Positions 35,801 through 46,035 of a DNA stretch of 64,000 nucleotides are shown here, piece after piece. Made by a program: the position numbers and the translations under genes. Location of the stretch: NCBI GenBank assembly GCA_030737835.1, contig CM060853.1:8206134-8270133 (forward strand), given 5' to 3'. Numbering within the stretch: the first letter of the stretch is position 1; each line of letters starts with the position of its first letter. The stretch is from Acorus gramineus. Its lineage: Eukaryota > Streptophyta > Magnoliopsida > Acorales > Acoraceae. The notes under the pieces were generated by a model. The model saw only the letters and a program-made list of their open reading frames with translations, searched no databases and had not been told where the DNA came from.

Positions 35801-38800
35801 TCATATAATAGGAGCATAAATATGCATGAATCTCAGCTTCACTGTTTTTTCTTGATGTATAATAAACCCTTGAGAAACCATGCGGTGTTCAGAGGGAGCA
35901 ACCCATACGCGGAGAATATATGGGACTCAGTGATTAGATTGGTTTTGGACTGCGGTGTATTCTGTGTTGGTGCTAGTTCGGTGCGGCTGATTGATGGGGT
36001 GTTCAATGTGCAGGAATAATTGGTTGTTATTGCTGTTTTGCTCTTGTAAAGATGATCATGTCTGGTGTAGAGGACTTCTCTGTGTAGGCTGATCATCTTT
36101 GCAGCGTATATTCTTTGTTTGTAGTTTCCCATTGGGCGTTCTCTTTAATACATTAAAGGGCTAAAGCCTACCGTTGATATCAAAAAAAAAAAAAAAAAAC
36201 CCTTGAGAAATGGTTTGGCTACCAATTCAATGTGGTGTAGTTGTTTCCTTTGGCATGTTAAAAGCTATTGTCTAGAACTCTACCCTGCTTGGTGACATGT
36301 GGTACTTTTGCTTAATTCTTAGTTGTGCAAATCATCATGGGCTGCATGAACAGGAAACAGAGACAATGCTTGGATATGTCCACTCTTTAGAACTCACAAT
36401 GAGGGATTTACAAGGGAGTGCAGCAGATAGGAAATTAGAAATTTCCTGCAACTATGTTCATCTGAAAATCAAAGCGCTTTAGCCAATTTGAGAAATTTAA
36501 GATAACTATTTTTTTCCAAATGACATGTTCTCTTTTCTTGTTGGATATAAGTAACTCAAGTTATTTTGTTTCTTGCTCAATCTTTGTCATATGAAACTTT
36601 GTCTTGTTTCCTGTTTAAAGGTTGCCGACAAATTTTTCGCATCTATCTCTAATAAGAAGCCTGAAAAGTGCAAAATAATTGTTTCATCTCACAACTATCA
36701 ATTCACGCCATCCCTTGAAGATCTTGGCAACCTTGTGGCAAGGATACAAGCTACCGGAGCAGATATAGTGAAAATCGCAACAACTGCCGTGGACATCTCG
36801 GATGTTGCACGCATGTTTCAAATAATTGTGCATTGCCAAGTAAGTTGTAAATTTTATTCTTCACAATAAGTAGGACATGTAGACCTATTCAATTCTGAGG
36901 ACTTAGGCAATGTAAAGTAGAATTATTCCGAAAGTTTCAGTAACATGATTGCAAAAGTTAGATCCATTTTTGTTAAGACATTATATGTAAATGATTGTTT
37001 AGTGTACTCTCTTAGTATGACATCCAGAGCATCAATTTGTATGAGCAGAATCACTGAAGTATTCATAGTTCTCAGGGAAGATAAAACCTACTGATCGCCA
37101 CTGTTCATGAGTGTTCACAGTTACAAAAATGTGATGCGCGATTAACCCACCCTAGGACATTTAAAAGTTTCTTGCTTTTACAAATAGAAAATGATCAGCG
37201 AATTCTTGCAATGCCCTCATCCCCATGATTTTCTCCATTAGAAAAATCTTAAATTAATTTCTTGGCTAGTTCCCCCCCCATCTCTTGTAAGTTATGGTTA
37301 CAGAATTGGTTCTGTAGTTCATAAATCTTGTGGGATATGTTGCTTACATTATTATTAAACAGCATATAGCTTTTGTCATTTTTGCCTGTTGTAATGATAT
37401 CTTTGGGATTTGCTAATTTTTTTTATGGATAATGTTACATCCAGCCCTATTTCCAGCCTCAATTCCAGTCTACATGAATTTTAAATTTTTTAAAAAATAG
37501 TATACCCCATCTAATGAGATACATGCTTTTATAAAAAAATGAAGTTTATACTCCAATGAATTGCATGGATGCATTTATAGAAAATGTAAAAAAATTCTTT
37601 CGAAGCATATGCCTTGTTAACATGAGCATATGCGTCGATTTTCTATTGACACATATAAGGCTGGAACTGGGGTTGGAAATGGATTTGGGTGTAACAGCGC
37701 CCTTTTTTTTTTTATTGATTTTTATATTATTTTCGAGATTCTTTGATTTATTTCAGCTTCTTTATCCTTTTCTTGTAAAATTTAGCCTGAGCTTTGCAAA
37801 ATCCCTTATAAACGAGTGGTGAATTGGAAATTCAGGTCCCTATTATTGGATTGGTCATGAAGGAGAGAGGCCTGATCTGTCGGTTACTTTGTTCTAAGTT
37901 TGGTGGATATCTCACCTTTGGCACACTTGAATCTGGAAAAGAATCAGCTCCTGGACAACCATCAATCTCAGACTTATTGAACGTTTACAATATCAGGCAG
38001 ATAGGTCCTGACACCAAAGTGTTTGGAATTATTGGGAAGCCCGTTGGCCACAGCAAAGGACCTATTTTGCACAATGCAGCCTTTAGATCAGTTGGTTTTA
38101 ATGCAGTATATGTACCTCTTTTGGTGGATAACCTTGCCGACTTTTTCAATGTCTATTCATCACCAGACTTTGCTGGTTTCAGGTTCAATCTTTATCTACA
38201 ATATAATTAATTGCTTTACAGATTTTTATGATTATCTTTTGAATTATCTACTGTATTCTTTTTTTGAGAGAAATTACAGCAACCTTTTCAAAATTGGTTC
38301 TTCCAATACCTTTCTCATGTGGAATTTTATAAATTTGTGGCTATGTATTGCCATGTCATTTTTTAGATGCTTGCTTGAGTCACACAGACTGCACAATCTT
38401 TCACATATCAACTCATTTTCGGCTTCAGTTTCTTGTATGTAACTTTCAACTGATTCAAATGAGTTTCCAAACTGTATTCAGATACAAATTAATATATAAT
38501 TTCACATGTTTGTCCCTGTTTTGCCATACTGCCTGCAATTTTAGAATTGAGCTACCATAGGGACATCAATCGGCTTTCAAAACTATCCCCTAGATTTTCA
38601 TGGCTACTGATTTTTACTTGCTCTGTAGTTACTGGGAATTTTGTGTAGTGTGTGTGTGGACACAACTAAGTGCTTTGTTTGATTTGATATGCAGTTGTAC
38701 AATTCCTCACAAGGAAGCTGCACTCAAAATTTGTGATGAGGTTGACCCAATTGCTAAGGTAGCTGATCATATTTCCAACATTGACAATTATAAGATATTT

Positions 38801-40956
38801 TGGGCTTTGATATCCAACCTCTGATTAGTGAAGTAGTTGGATTCTGTCATCTTCAAGAGTCCAAGCAATTTCTCCCTGGGCAACTGACCTTTTATCCCTA
38901 TTCATATCTTTCCAGTCTATAGGGGCAGTAAATACAATTATCAGGAGGCCAAGTGATGGGAAACTAATAGGTTACAACACTGACTATGTCGGAGCTATTT
39001 CTGCTATCGAGGATGGAATAAAAGGTGGCTTAACTTAGTTTTCTCTGCAAAGCCTTGTTTGCATATTTATCAGAATGATGATCAAGCACCAATATTTTCT
39101 AACAATTTTAAACTGCTCGAGTAACCTTCAGAGTTAAAACTCTTCTTGTTTCTCTCATATGCAGTTTCCTCACATAATGCCGTGAAGGATGGAACAGGTT
39201 CACCATTAGCTGGTAAACTGTTTGTTGTTATTGGCGCTGGGGGTGCTGGTAAAGCGCTTGCTTATGGCGCCAAACAAAAGGGAGCAAAAGTTGTGATTGC
39301 CAATCGTACTGTAGGTATATATATTATCTGTATATTAAATGTCATTTTTTCATGTTTAAACAGAATTGTGTATTTCTGTAGGTACCACTTGCTATCCTTG
39401 GTCTTATTCTCTTTAAAAACATGACGTCAGATATTTCATGGGGGTTTTCCTCAGGAGATAATATGTTATTGTGTACTACTTGAAGTTCTTTGCTTATATG
39501 TCCTCTACATGTTTAATGTTTATATTTTGTTGTTTTTTTATTTGGATCTTGATCTATGTTTTGTATTGTGAAGATCGAGCTAGAGAGCTTGCCCGATGGG
39601 TTGGAGGAGACGCATTATCTCTTTCTGAGTTGGAAAACTTTCATCCGGAGGAGGGGATGATACTTGCTAACACAACTTCTATAGGAATGCATCCCAAAGT
39701 TGATGAAAGTCCAATACCGAAGGTTCGTCTTCTATTACCTTTTTTCAAGGTTCATCCATGCATTAGCTTAGATGGCCCATTCTTCTCATTTAAAGTGCTT
39801 AGGATGCTTGAAATTGGCAATTTTGCTCTTTTTTCATATTGTGAACTTTCCCATGAATTTTAATTTTTTTGATAAGTGTATAAGAACCATCATATTAAGT
39901 AAATGATGCCCCTCAAACATCGGAGATGAGGGATTCTAAAATTTGAAGCCTGTCCTAATTACATCTTTTCTGGTGTGGCAAGACAAAGTTCCAAGTGTAG
40001 GGGAAGACTTGTAATTTTGATTTTTTAGGTAAGATCTAGGACTTGAACCCATGACATCATGGTTGCAAATATGTTGTCAACTATTTGCACATGACGCAGT
40101 CTCCCCCTCCAATCTTCACATGACGCAGAGAGGAGAGTTGTTGGAAGTCCACTTTGCTCTATAGCTCAACAAATTGTTCTGATACATAACTACATAAGCC
40201 ACAAGATAGGTTAAACTTTGAGAGGCACCTGGACATGAAAGATGAAAAGTAGGAATGTGGAATGTAGACCTCCCCTGTGGCATGAATTTTCTTTTTAGTG
40301 TAACTTAGTTCTCTATCTAATAAAAGTTGTGAATATTACTCTTAGTTCATAAAAATCATATGTTTCTATAGATCCATCTATTAATTGGTGTGTGTGTTTT
40401 TTTTGTCTTTCCATATCAACAGCAAGCGCTTAGATTCTACTCTGTGGTCTTTGATGCTGTTTACAACCCAAGAATGACAAAGCTCCTGCTCGAAGCAGAA
40501 GAGTCTGGTGCAGTTGTCGTTAGTGGATTGGAGATGTTCATAAGGCAGGCGATGAGACAATTCGAGTTGTTCACCGGCTTGCCAGGTAAAAGAACTTACA
40601 ATATCTGAAATTCTTGTTTTTATGATCCGTTTGAACCCATTTTCAGAAGCAGCTTTTCTACAAAAGCTGCTCTCAACCAGATTTTTCATAAAATATACTT
40701 TTAACACACAACCAAAGGGCATGATTTCAAGTCCCAGCATTTATCTACAAGAAACACATAAAAATCAAAATCTGAAACCAAAAGCAAGTTTTTTCAACAT
40801 TTGGAGCCGATTATTGAAAATTGATTTTGCAGAAGAAAAGTCAATTTCACAATTGGTTTCAAACAGAATCACGTTAAAATCCTGAATTGTGTCTTGACTT
40901 TCCCTGGTGCAGCTCCGGAGCAACTTATGCGGGAAATTATGACAAAAAACGCATAA
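32813..40956 (+). CDS. DHD-SDH: 3-dehydroquinate dehydratase / shikimate (quinate?) dehydrogenase
   Basis: Bifunctional shikimate-pathway enzyme: dehydroquinate to dehydroshikimate, then NADP(H)-dependent reduction. Exons: 32813-33009, 33676-33781, 36621-36839, 37836-38182, 38695-38758, 38916-39024, 39165-39314, 39574-39722, 40423-40585, 40913-40956; 1548 nt, 515 aa. Dehydratase half: LVEIRLDHL, SSHNYQFTPS (His125), VKIATTA (Schiff-base Lys152). Dehydrogenase half: GKPVGHSKGPILHN (Ser247, Gly249), TIPHKEA (Lys296), GYNTDYVGA (Asp334), GAGGAGKAL nucleotide loop (371-), NRT NADP-type motif (394-396), and AVYNPRMTKLL. Odd points: most shikimate dehydrogenases have SKS where this has SKG, and the N-terminus MREPTLLCVPSV begins directly in the dehydratase fold with no transit peptide and no upstream in-frame ATG in the leader. 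Either a cytosolic or quinate-active paralogue, or a missed upstream exon. Confidence 0.95.
33010..33031. repeat. (TC)n tract at the DHQ-SDH intron 1 donor
   Basis: The intron 1 donor GT (33010-33011) opens directly into a run of TC dinucleotides. It is an unusual donor context (AG|GTCTCT), but the frame across it is exact. Confidence 0.85.
33249..33463. mobile_element. Family A MITE copy in DHQ-SDH intron 1
   Basis: Starts GGAAAATGTTAGACTCAGTC and ends GACTGTATGAGTGTAATAGCG. The inner motif TAATGATGTATATGCTTTGATGAAAAA is typical of the family. Confidence 0.65.
34330..35560 (-). mobile_element. Decayed LINE relic in DHQ-SDH intron 2
   Basis: A T run at about 34339-34347 marks a poly-A end on the minus strand. 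Near 34620-34720 the minus strand reads IIPHGVCWSICFTEEKVFHG, then KRVYLKNTWDGF, the same tail as the LINE at 19678-20473. The part toward 35560 has a broken open frame I cannot align. The 5' border and target duplication are not resolved. Confidence 0.55.
35878..36196 (+). mobile_element. Short 5'-truncated LINE tail with target-site duplication
   Basis: About 319 bp flanked by the 14-bp repeat aaacccttgagaaa at 35864-35877 and 36197-36210, with an A run at 36182-36199. The start reads FRGSNPYAENIWDSVIRLVL, the typical C-terminus of a plant L1-type ORF2, followed by a 3' untranslated tail ending CTAAAGCCTACCGTTGATATC. A different LINE lineage from the element at 19678. Confidence 0.9.
37427..37704. 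mobile_element. Family A MITE copy in DHQ-SDH intron 3
   Basis: Opens GGATAATGTTACATCCAGCC and closes GGATTTGGGTGTAACAGCGC, complementary at the ends. The interior TAATGAGATACATGCTTTTATAAAAAAATGAAG is the family core. It ends about 130 bp before the exon 4 acceptor. Confidence 0.7.
40620..40872. mobile_element. Foldback MITE in DHQ-SDH intron 9
   Basis: The ends GATCCGTTTGAACCCATTTT and CAATTGGTTTCAAACAGAATC are imperfectly inverted, with an inner GCAGCTTTTCTAC / TTTTGCAGAAGA pair. It occupies most of the last intron. Confidence 0.45.
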
Positions 40957-41528
40957 AGCATGGTGAGCCTCTACTTGTTGTTGTGCTATACCATTCTGAT
41001 TCATTCTAAACAATTGATGGGATGAGTTTATTTTTCTGGGTTCTAAATTTAAATTTCCCTTTTTTATTTTTCTTTTTTCACAATTTTGTTACACTGTATT
41101 TGTGTGCAATACCATGTTGTATCAATAATATACAATGTATTTATCAAGGCACATACAATGCAGATTAGATTCTGGAAGGCAGTTATTGAATAAAATTGCC
41201 CTTTGTGGTGCCCATTCAATTTTATTTAGATATTTTTCTGTATAACCAGATTTGTGAGATCTTTTCCCTTAAAACAGTTTTTGAAATTAGTTTTTATAAC
41301 CAGATTTCTTCAAAAGCTGGGATTGTTATGGGTGTTTATAAATGAGTTTTGATTAAATATGATTTTTGCAAATATAAAATCTCCCAACAACTATCCAAAC
41401 TCATTTTTAAACACTATCTTAGTTGCTGAAAGTCATTTGAAAACTTGTGCAGACCTAATAATTCCTTTTTACAGAGAGCAAAACCTTGTGCAGTATGGAA
41501 ACTCATCTGAAATTAGTATACCTTAAAT
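40957..41528. other. DHQ-SDH 3' region
   Basis: Probable 3' untranslated region; an AATAAA signal stands at 41189-41194, about 235 bp past the stop. A partial AAAGCT-rich foldback occupies about 41250-41430. Confidence 0.45.
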
Positions 41529-41921
41529 GGGAAAAATCCATATAACCCCCTGTCAACTGTCCAAAATCCATATATGTCAACTGTCAACACTCATGTAAAT
41601 CAAAATGGCCCCTTAAGTTAAATTTTCATTAACAGATTAAGAATATTCTGTTTATTCTGTTTGATTAACTCTGGTTGTAATCCCAATATATCAGAAACCC
41701 CAACAATGTGTCTAAAATACAAAAAATCTTCAATAAATGATTATTTACCTCTTCAGGTACGGTTTTACAATCTATTCAGATGGATAAAATCGTTATTTAC
41801 ATATGAAATTTTGCATTTGTAACACAATGTAACTGGGAAGGGTTAATCAAACGAAATATTCACAGAATATTCTTTATTTGTGAACAAAAGTTTTGTTCAA
41901 GGGGTTATTTGGATTTTTCCC
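41529..41921. mobile_element. Family B MITE downstream of the DHQ-SDH gene
   Basis: Terminal inverted repeats GGGAAAAATCCATATAACCCC and GGGGTTATTTGGATTTTTCCC. CTTAAAT occurs just outside both ends and is a probable target duplication. Partner of the element at 31769-32278, so the pair brackets the DHQ-SDH gene. Confidence 0.8.
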
Positions 41922-42953
41922 ATCTTAAATATCTTGGCATAATTTTATTTGCCTTTTTTTATTTTTTGCTAAGGCTCCTTATGGAAGTTGGAGGGCTGAG
42001 GATTACATATATTCGCTGACCCACGTGTGGAGTTAGCACATGATTTTTTTTTTTTTTTTTAAGTATATACATATATAAAGATGCATTCTTTTATAAGAGA
42101 ATAATGCGCATACTCTTTTGAATTGAATGCATGATTTTTATGTTTTTTATAATAGAATATATTTTGAGATAATGACTGCGCGTGGAGTCTCAAACATGGT
42201 TGAATGTTTCATTTTTCTTGTAGAGTATTATTAGCTCCCTTCACTCACTGCGACGAGATATATATCTTGTTGAATATTTATCACATTTTTAAAAAATGAT
42301 ATTATTCAATTTGTAAAAAAATACATTTCACTTTTTTTAAAGTAATACCTCATTAGCTAAGATACATGATTTTTTAAAAACATGAAAATATCGACATACT
42401 ACTTTTTGTACTGTAAAATTAACTATGTAACATTTTCCTTGTATATGAAAATCACAGATTTTCATTTCATTTATGTGACCCACCCACACATTTTTAATCT
42501 CACATAAATCTCTCTATCTGCCAAGTTTGTTAGTGGAGAAACAAACAAATCTAAGAGAACACTTGTTTAAATCCACATTTGGAAATCAGGTTTTGTGAAT
42601 GCTGTGATTTTATCCAAATGTGTCAAGTGAGAGTTACCTTTTTTTTGTTTTTTTCTTATTAAATAATTATACATTTAACAATAGATGTTGAAAGCAACTT
42701 CTGGAACATCCACCTACCAAATTGGATCTATACTCACACTTTAATCCTTGAGTTAGGATAATTTTTTCTAAGATTATGCATCTAATTTATTCAAATGTAT
42801 GCTTAATTTTTTTTGAATGTGTATACTTCGTAAAATAAATATTTACAAAAAAAAAAATTCAAACCATATTACTATTTGCAAAAAAATGTGTTCCTAACAT
42901 TTTTTTTATAATGAAATCTACATCATTAATTACATATTATGCAGTACATGCAT

Positions 42954-43257
42954 TAGGGCTGCAACTCGGGCGGATTGGGTTCTGGTTGACCTCAACCCGA
43001 ATTCCAAAATACTCAACCCTAACCCGACCCAACCCGATTTTCAACCCGAATTGGACCAACCCGAACCCAACCCGTAATTAAATAAACCAACCCGACCGAA
43101 CCCGATTTTCAACCTGAATTGGACCAACCCGACCCAATCTGATTTGTGAGTCAATCTGAATTGGTCAATCCGAACCCGATTTGGTCAACCCAATCCATAT
43201 AAAAATCGGATTCAACCAGTTGGGTTTGAGTTCAACCAGACCCAAATTGTAGCCCTA
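42954..43257. mobile_element. hAT-type MITE with AACCCGA repeats
   Basis: Termini TAGGGCTGCAACTCGGG and CCCAAATTGTAGCCCTA are inverted. The 8-bp flanks ACATGCAT (42946-42953) and GCATGCAT (43258-43265) match at seven positions, as expected for hAT. The interior is a degenerate array of CAACCCGA-like units. Confidence 0.8.
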
Positions 43258-44208
43258 GCATGCATGTAACACATCTAAACTCTGTGGGTGTAATTTTTTT
43301 TTTCATTTACTGATTTTCAAGCTTCCATTTATGACAAACTTATCCTGAATTGTCAACATGTGAAGCAACACATACAACTAATTCTTCCACCCACCCCTCT
43401 AACTCGACAAAAAAATAAAAAATAAATAAATAATAAAAAATGGAAAAAATAGTGGATCAGGGGGAGCCATAAAAAAAATAATTTAATTTCTTACTGGCTT
43501 GATATTGAATTGTTGTTCACATCTGTGTAGGACCCACCAAACACATCACTGGTGACTTTGTGTGTAGGCAAAGACTACATGTATTCTTGTTTTTGCTTTA
43601 AATTTACAGGTAATAGGGATAATGTCAGAGATATTCTTGTGTGCATGACTGCTGCTGCATGCAATCTTTACATGTTTTGTTTAAAAAATTATATTTCATA
43701 TAATGAAATATGTGTTTTCTATAAAAAATAAAAATGCATGATTTCGTTAACAAAGTGTTAAAAATTATAACATGTGTTGTATGAGAGTAATGACATCATA
43801 ACATCGTGGCCTTTTATTTCAGCAGATTATATTTTTATTGATTTTATCATGTTTATCAAAATCAAGAAAAAAGGGGATAATCATAGATATTATTTAATAT
43901 TTAAATAAAACAAAAATATTCAAATTTTAATTAGGGATAATTATCTGCATTTTAAATTCTTTTTAGTAAAATTTATTTTAAGACCACTTATTCTCTTACC
44001 AAACACACTATAATTGACTCACTTCATCCCTTTATCTTCAAACATCAATTATTCTGAATGAAATAAAAATCCCATACATTAATCTGAAGTGGATTGTTAT
44101 CCCATATTCACAAACCATATAGATTTCCTTCTTTTGACTGGCTAGGAATTCTTATCCATATTTCATCAACAATACACCAATTGAATTGGATTGACTATAA
44201 ATACGAAA
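43258..44208. other. AT-rich spacer
   Basis: No gene. About 43614-43805 (GGGATAATGTCAG start, ATGAGAGTAATGACATC end) may be another diverged family A element. Confidence 0.35.
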
Positions 44209-44466
44209 ATGATAATGTTACATCTAGTCCACTTTCCAATCATAAATTCCATCTAATTATTTTGAATTTTTTGAAAATAGCATACCTCATTTAATGAGGT
44301 GCATATTTTTATAAAAAAATGAAGCACATACTATAATGAATTGCATAGATGCATTTATAGAAAATGTATTTTTTTTTTATCGAAACATATATCTTACTAA
44401 AGTGAGTATATACTATGATAATTTTCTATTACATGACTGAAATAAAAACAATGTGTATAAGCACTC
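44209..44466. mobile_element. Family A MITE copy
   Basis: Starts ATAATGTTACATCTAGTCC and ends near ATGTGTATAAGCACTCG. The interior TAATGAGGTGCATATTTTTATAAAAAAATGAAG closely matches the copy at 37427. The right border is approximate. Confidence 0.55.
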
Positions 44467-44840
44467 GAAAGAAAATATCTCAAAATAACATTCAATGGCA
44501 GTTGTATTTCTAAAGAAGAAAAAAATTCTAGCCTCTCTCAAATATTAATGACATAACACCACAACTTTAGACAACATGCATGGAAAATATCCTCTTTTGG
44601 ATGTGAAAGGAGGATCTATTTAGAATATACTTAATTTTGTCTGACTTCATTGAAACTTTTTCCAGATGGCTCCCTTTCAACTGTTATAACGGAAAGTCAA
44701 TTTATTTATTTATTTTTGTATAACTTACATCAAACTTCGTAATCAAGCATTATCTGATTTTTGTTAGGAGAGATGTGTGGATAGACCCTCCAAAAATCTA
44801 GTATTTGCATGTGAATATATAACTCGAAATATTGTTTTTT

Positions 44841-46035
44841 AAAAAATGATACGTGGAACCCGTTTGCAGTTTCCAATTTATTTTGAATTTTTTAAAGGTA
44901 TTTACTCACCAATGAAGTAGATATTATTTTCACAAGTGAAGTATATATATCTAGATAAATATGTACGTAGTTTTATTTTTCTAAAAACTGAAACAATTTT
45001 AATTGAGCATATATTGCATTAACTGAGATTGTATGAGTATATATTATCTCAAGACAACGTATATTTCATTAGTGGAGTGTATAGTTGATTAGAGAATTCT
45101 CTCTGAACTGCAAATGAGGCTGCAAGCATGACTGAGTGTATTACTAGGCCTGTCAACGGGTCGGGGTGGACCGGGACCCAACCCGTGGCAAGACCCTGCG
45201 GGTCCGGATAAAAGTGGACCCGGACCCGTCGGACCCGGGTCGGGTCCGGGTTTGACCAGACCCGGATGGTTGGTGAAAAAAAAAAAAAAAAAAAACAAGA
45301 AGAGCTCATGTATTTGTTTGTCTTATCATTCTATTTGAAATTTTTTGTAATAAAACATTATTATTAATGAGACTATGTTTGAATATAATTTTATACAATT
45401 CAAAACAATAATCACTAACATAAAAAATATATTAACCTAAATAATAAACATAACTAATTATACAAACATTCAAAACAATATTAACCTAAACAACATTCAA
45501 AACAATAGACACTAACATATTAACCTAAATAATAAACATAAATCATGCAACAAACTAATTAATTATACAAATTCAAAAGCTAATAAGTTAATTGTCCAAA
45601 ACAAACCGACGACAATACATTACTAAGTTTATTACATATTAAACAATCAAGTTCTTGCAAGTTGCAACATCAACACAACGGAAAAAATGTTATGATTATG
45701 ATTATGACTTATGATTTCTGGGCTTGTTATGATTATGATTTATGAACTTGTGGATGCAAAAATAAGTTAAGTAAGAAATAAAATTATGTATCAACCAATA
45801 CTAATGGCCTTATAATATATGAACATATTTTAATAAAACAATCGGGTCTCGGGTCCAACGAGTCGGGACGGGGTGGACCCGGACCTGACCCGTTTGTTTG
45901 TTTGGGTCTACCGGGTCGGGTCCAACTCAGGTCAGATTCAAATCGGATCGAGTATATTACATGTGTAATCAGGTCCGGGTTAGGTCGGCTCCGGATCTGA
46001 ACCAGACCCGTTGACAGGCTTATGTATTAACACTT
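44841..46035. mobile_element. Family A MITE split by a hAT-type MITE
   Basis: The left part 44841-45144 starts AAAAAATGATACGTGGAACC, and near its end has inverted ACTGCAAATGAGGCTGCAAG and GACTGAGTGTATTAC. The right end of the family (GTATTAACACTT) resumes at 46024-46035, after the 45145-46022 insertion. The nested order is clear from the duplicated TGTATTA. Confidence 0.7.
45145..46022. mobile_element. Non-autonomous hAT element with GGGTC(C)GG arrays
   Basis: Termini TAGGCCTGTCAACGGGTC and GACCCGTTGACAGGCTTA are inverted. The flanks TGTATTAC (45137-45144) and TGTATTAA (46023-46030) form an 8-bp target duplication. Both ends carry dense GGACCCGG / GGGTCGGG words, and the middle is AT-rich. 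No transposase frame. Confidence 0.88.

Noticed and set aside
45049-45309. Minus-strand frame rich in Pro/Gly (PDPTGPGP-like)
   Set aside because: Translation of the GGACCCGG repeats of the hAT element at 45145-46022.
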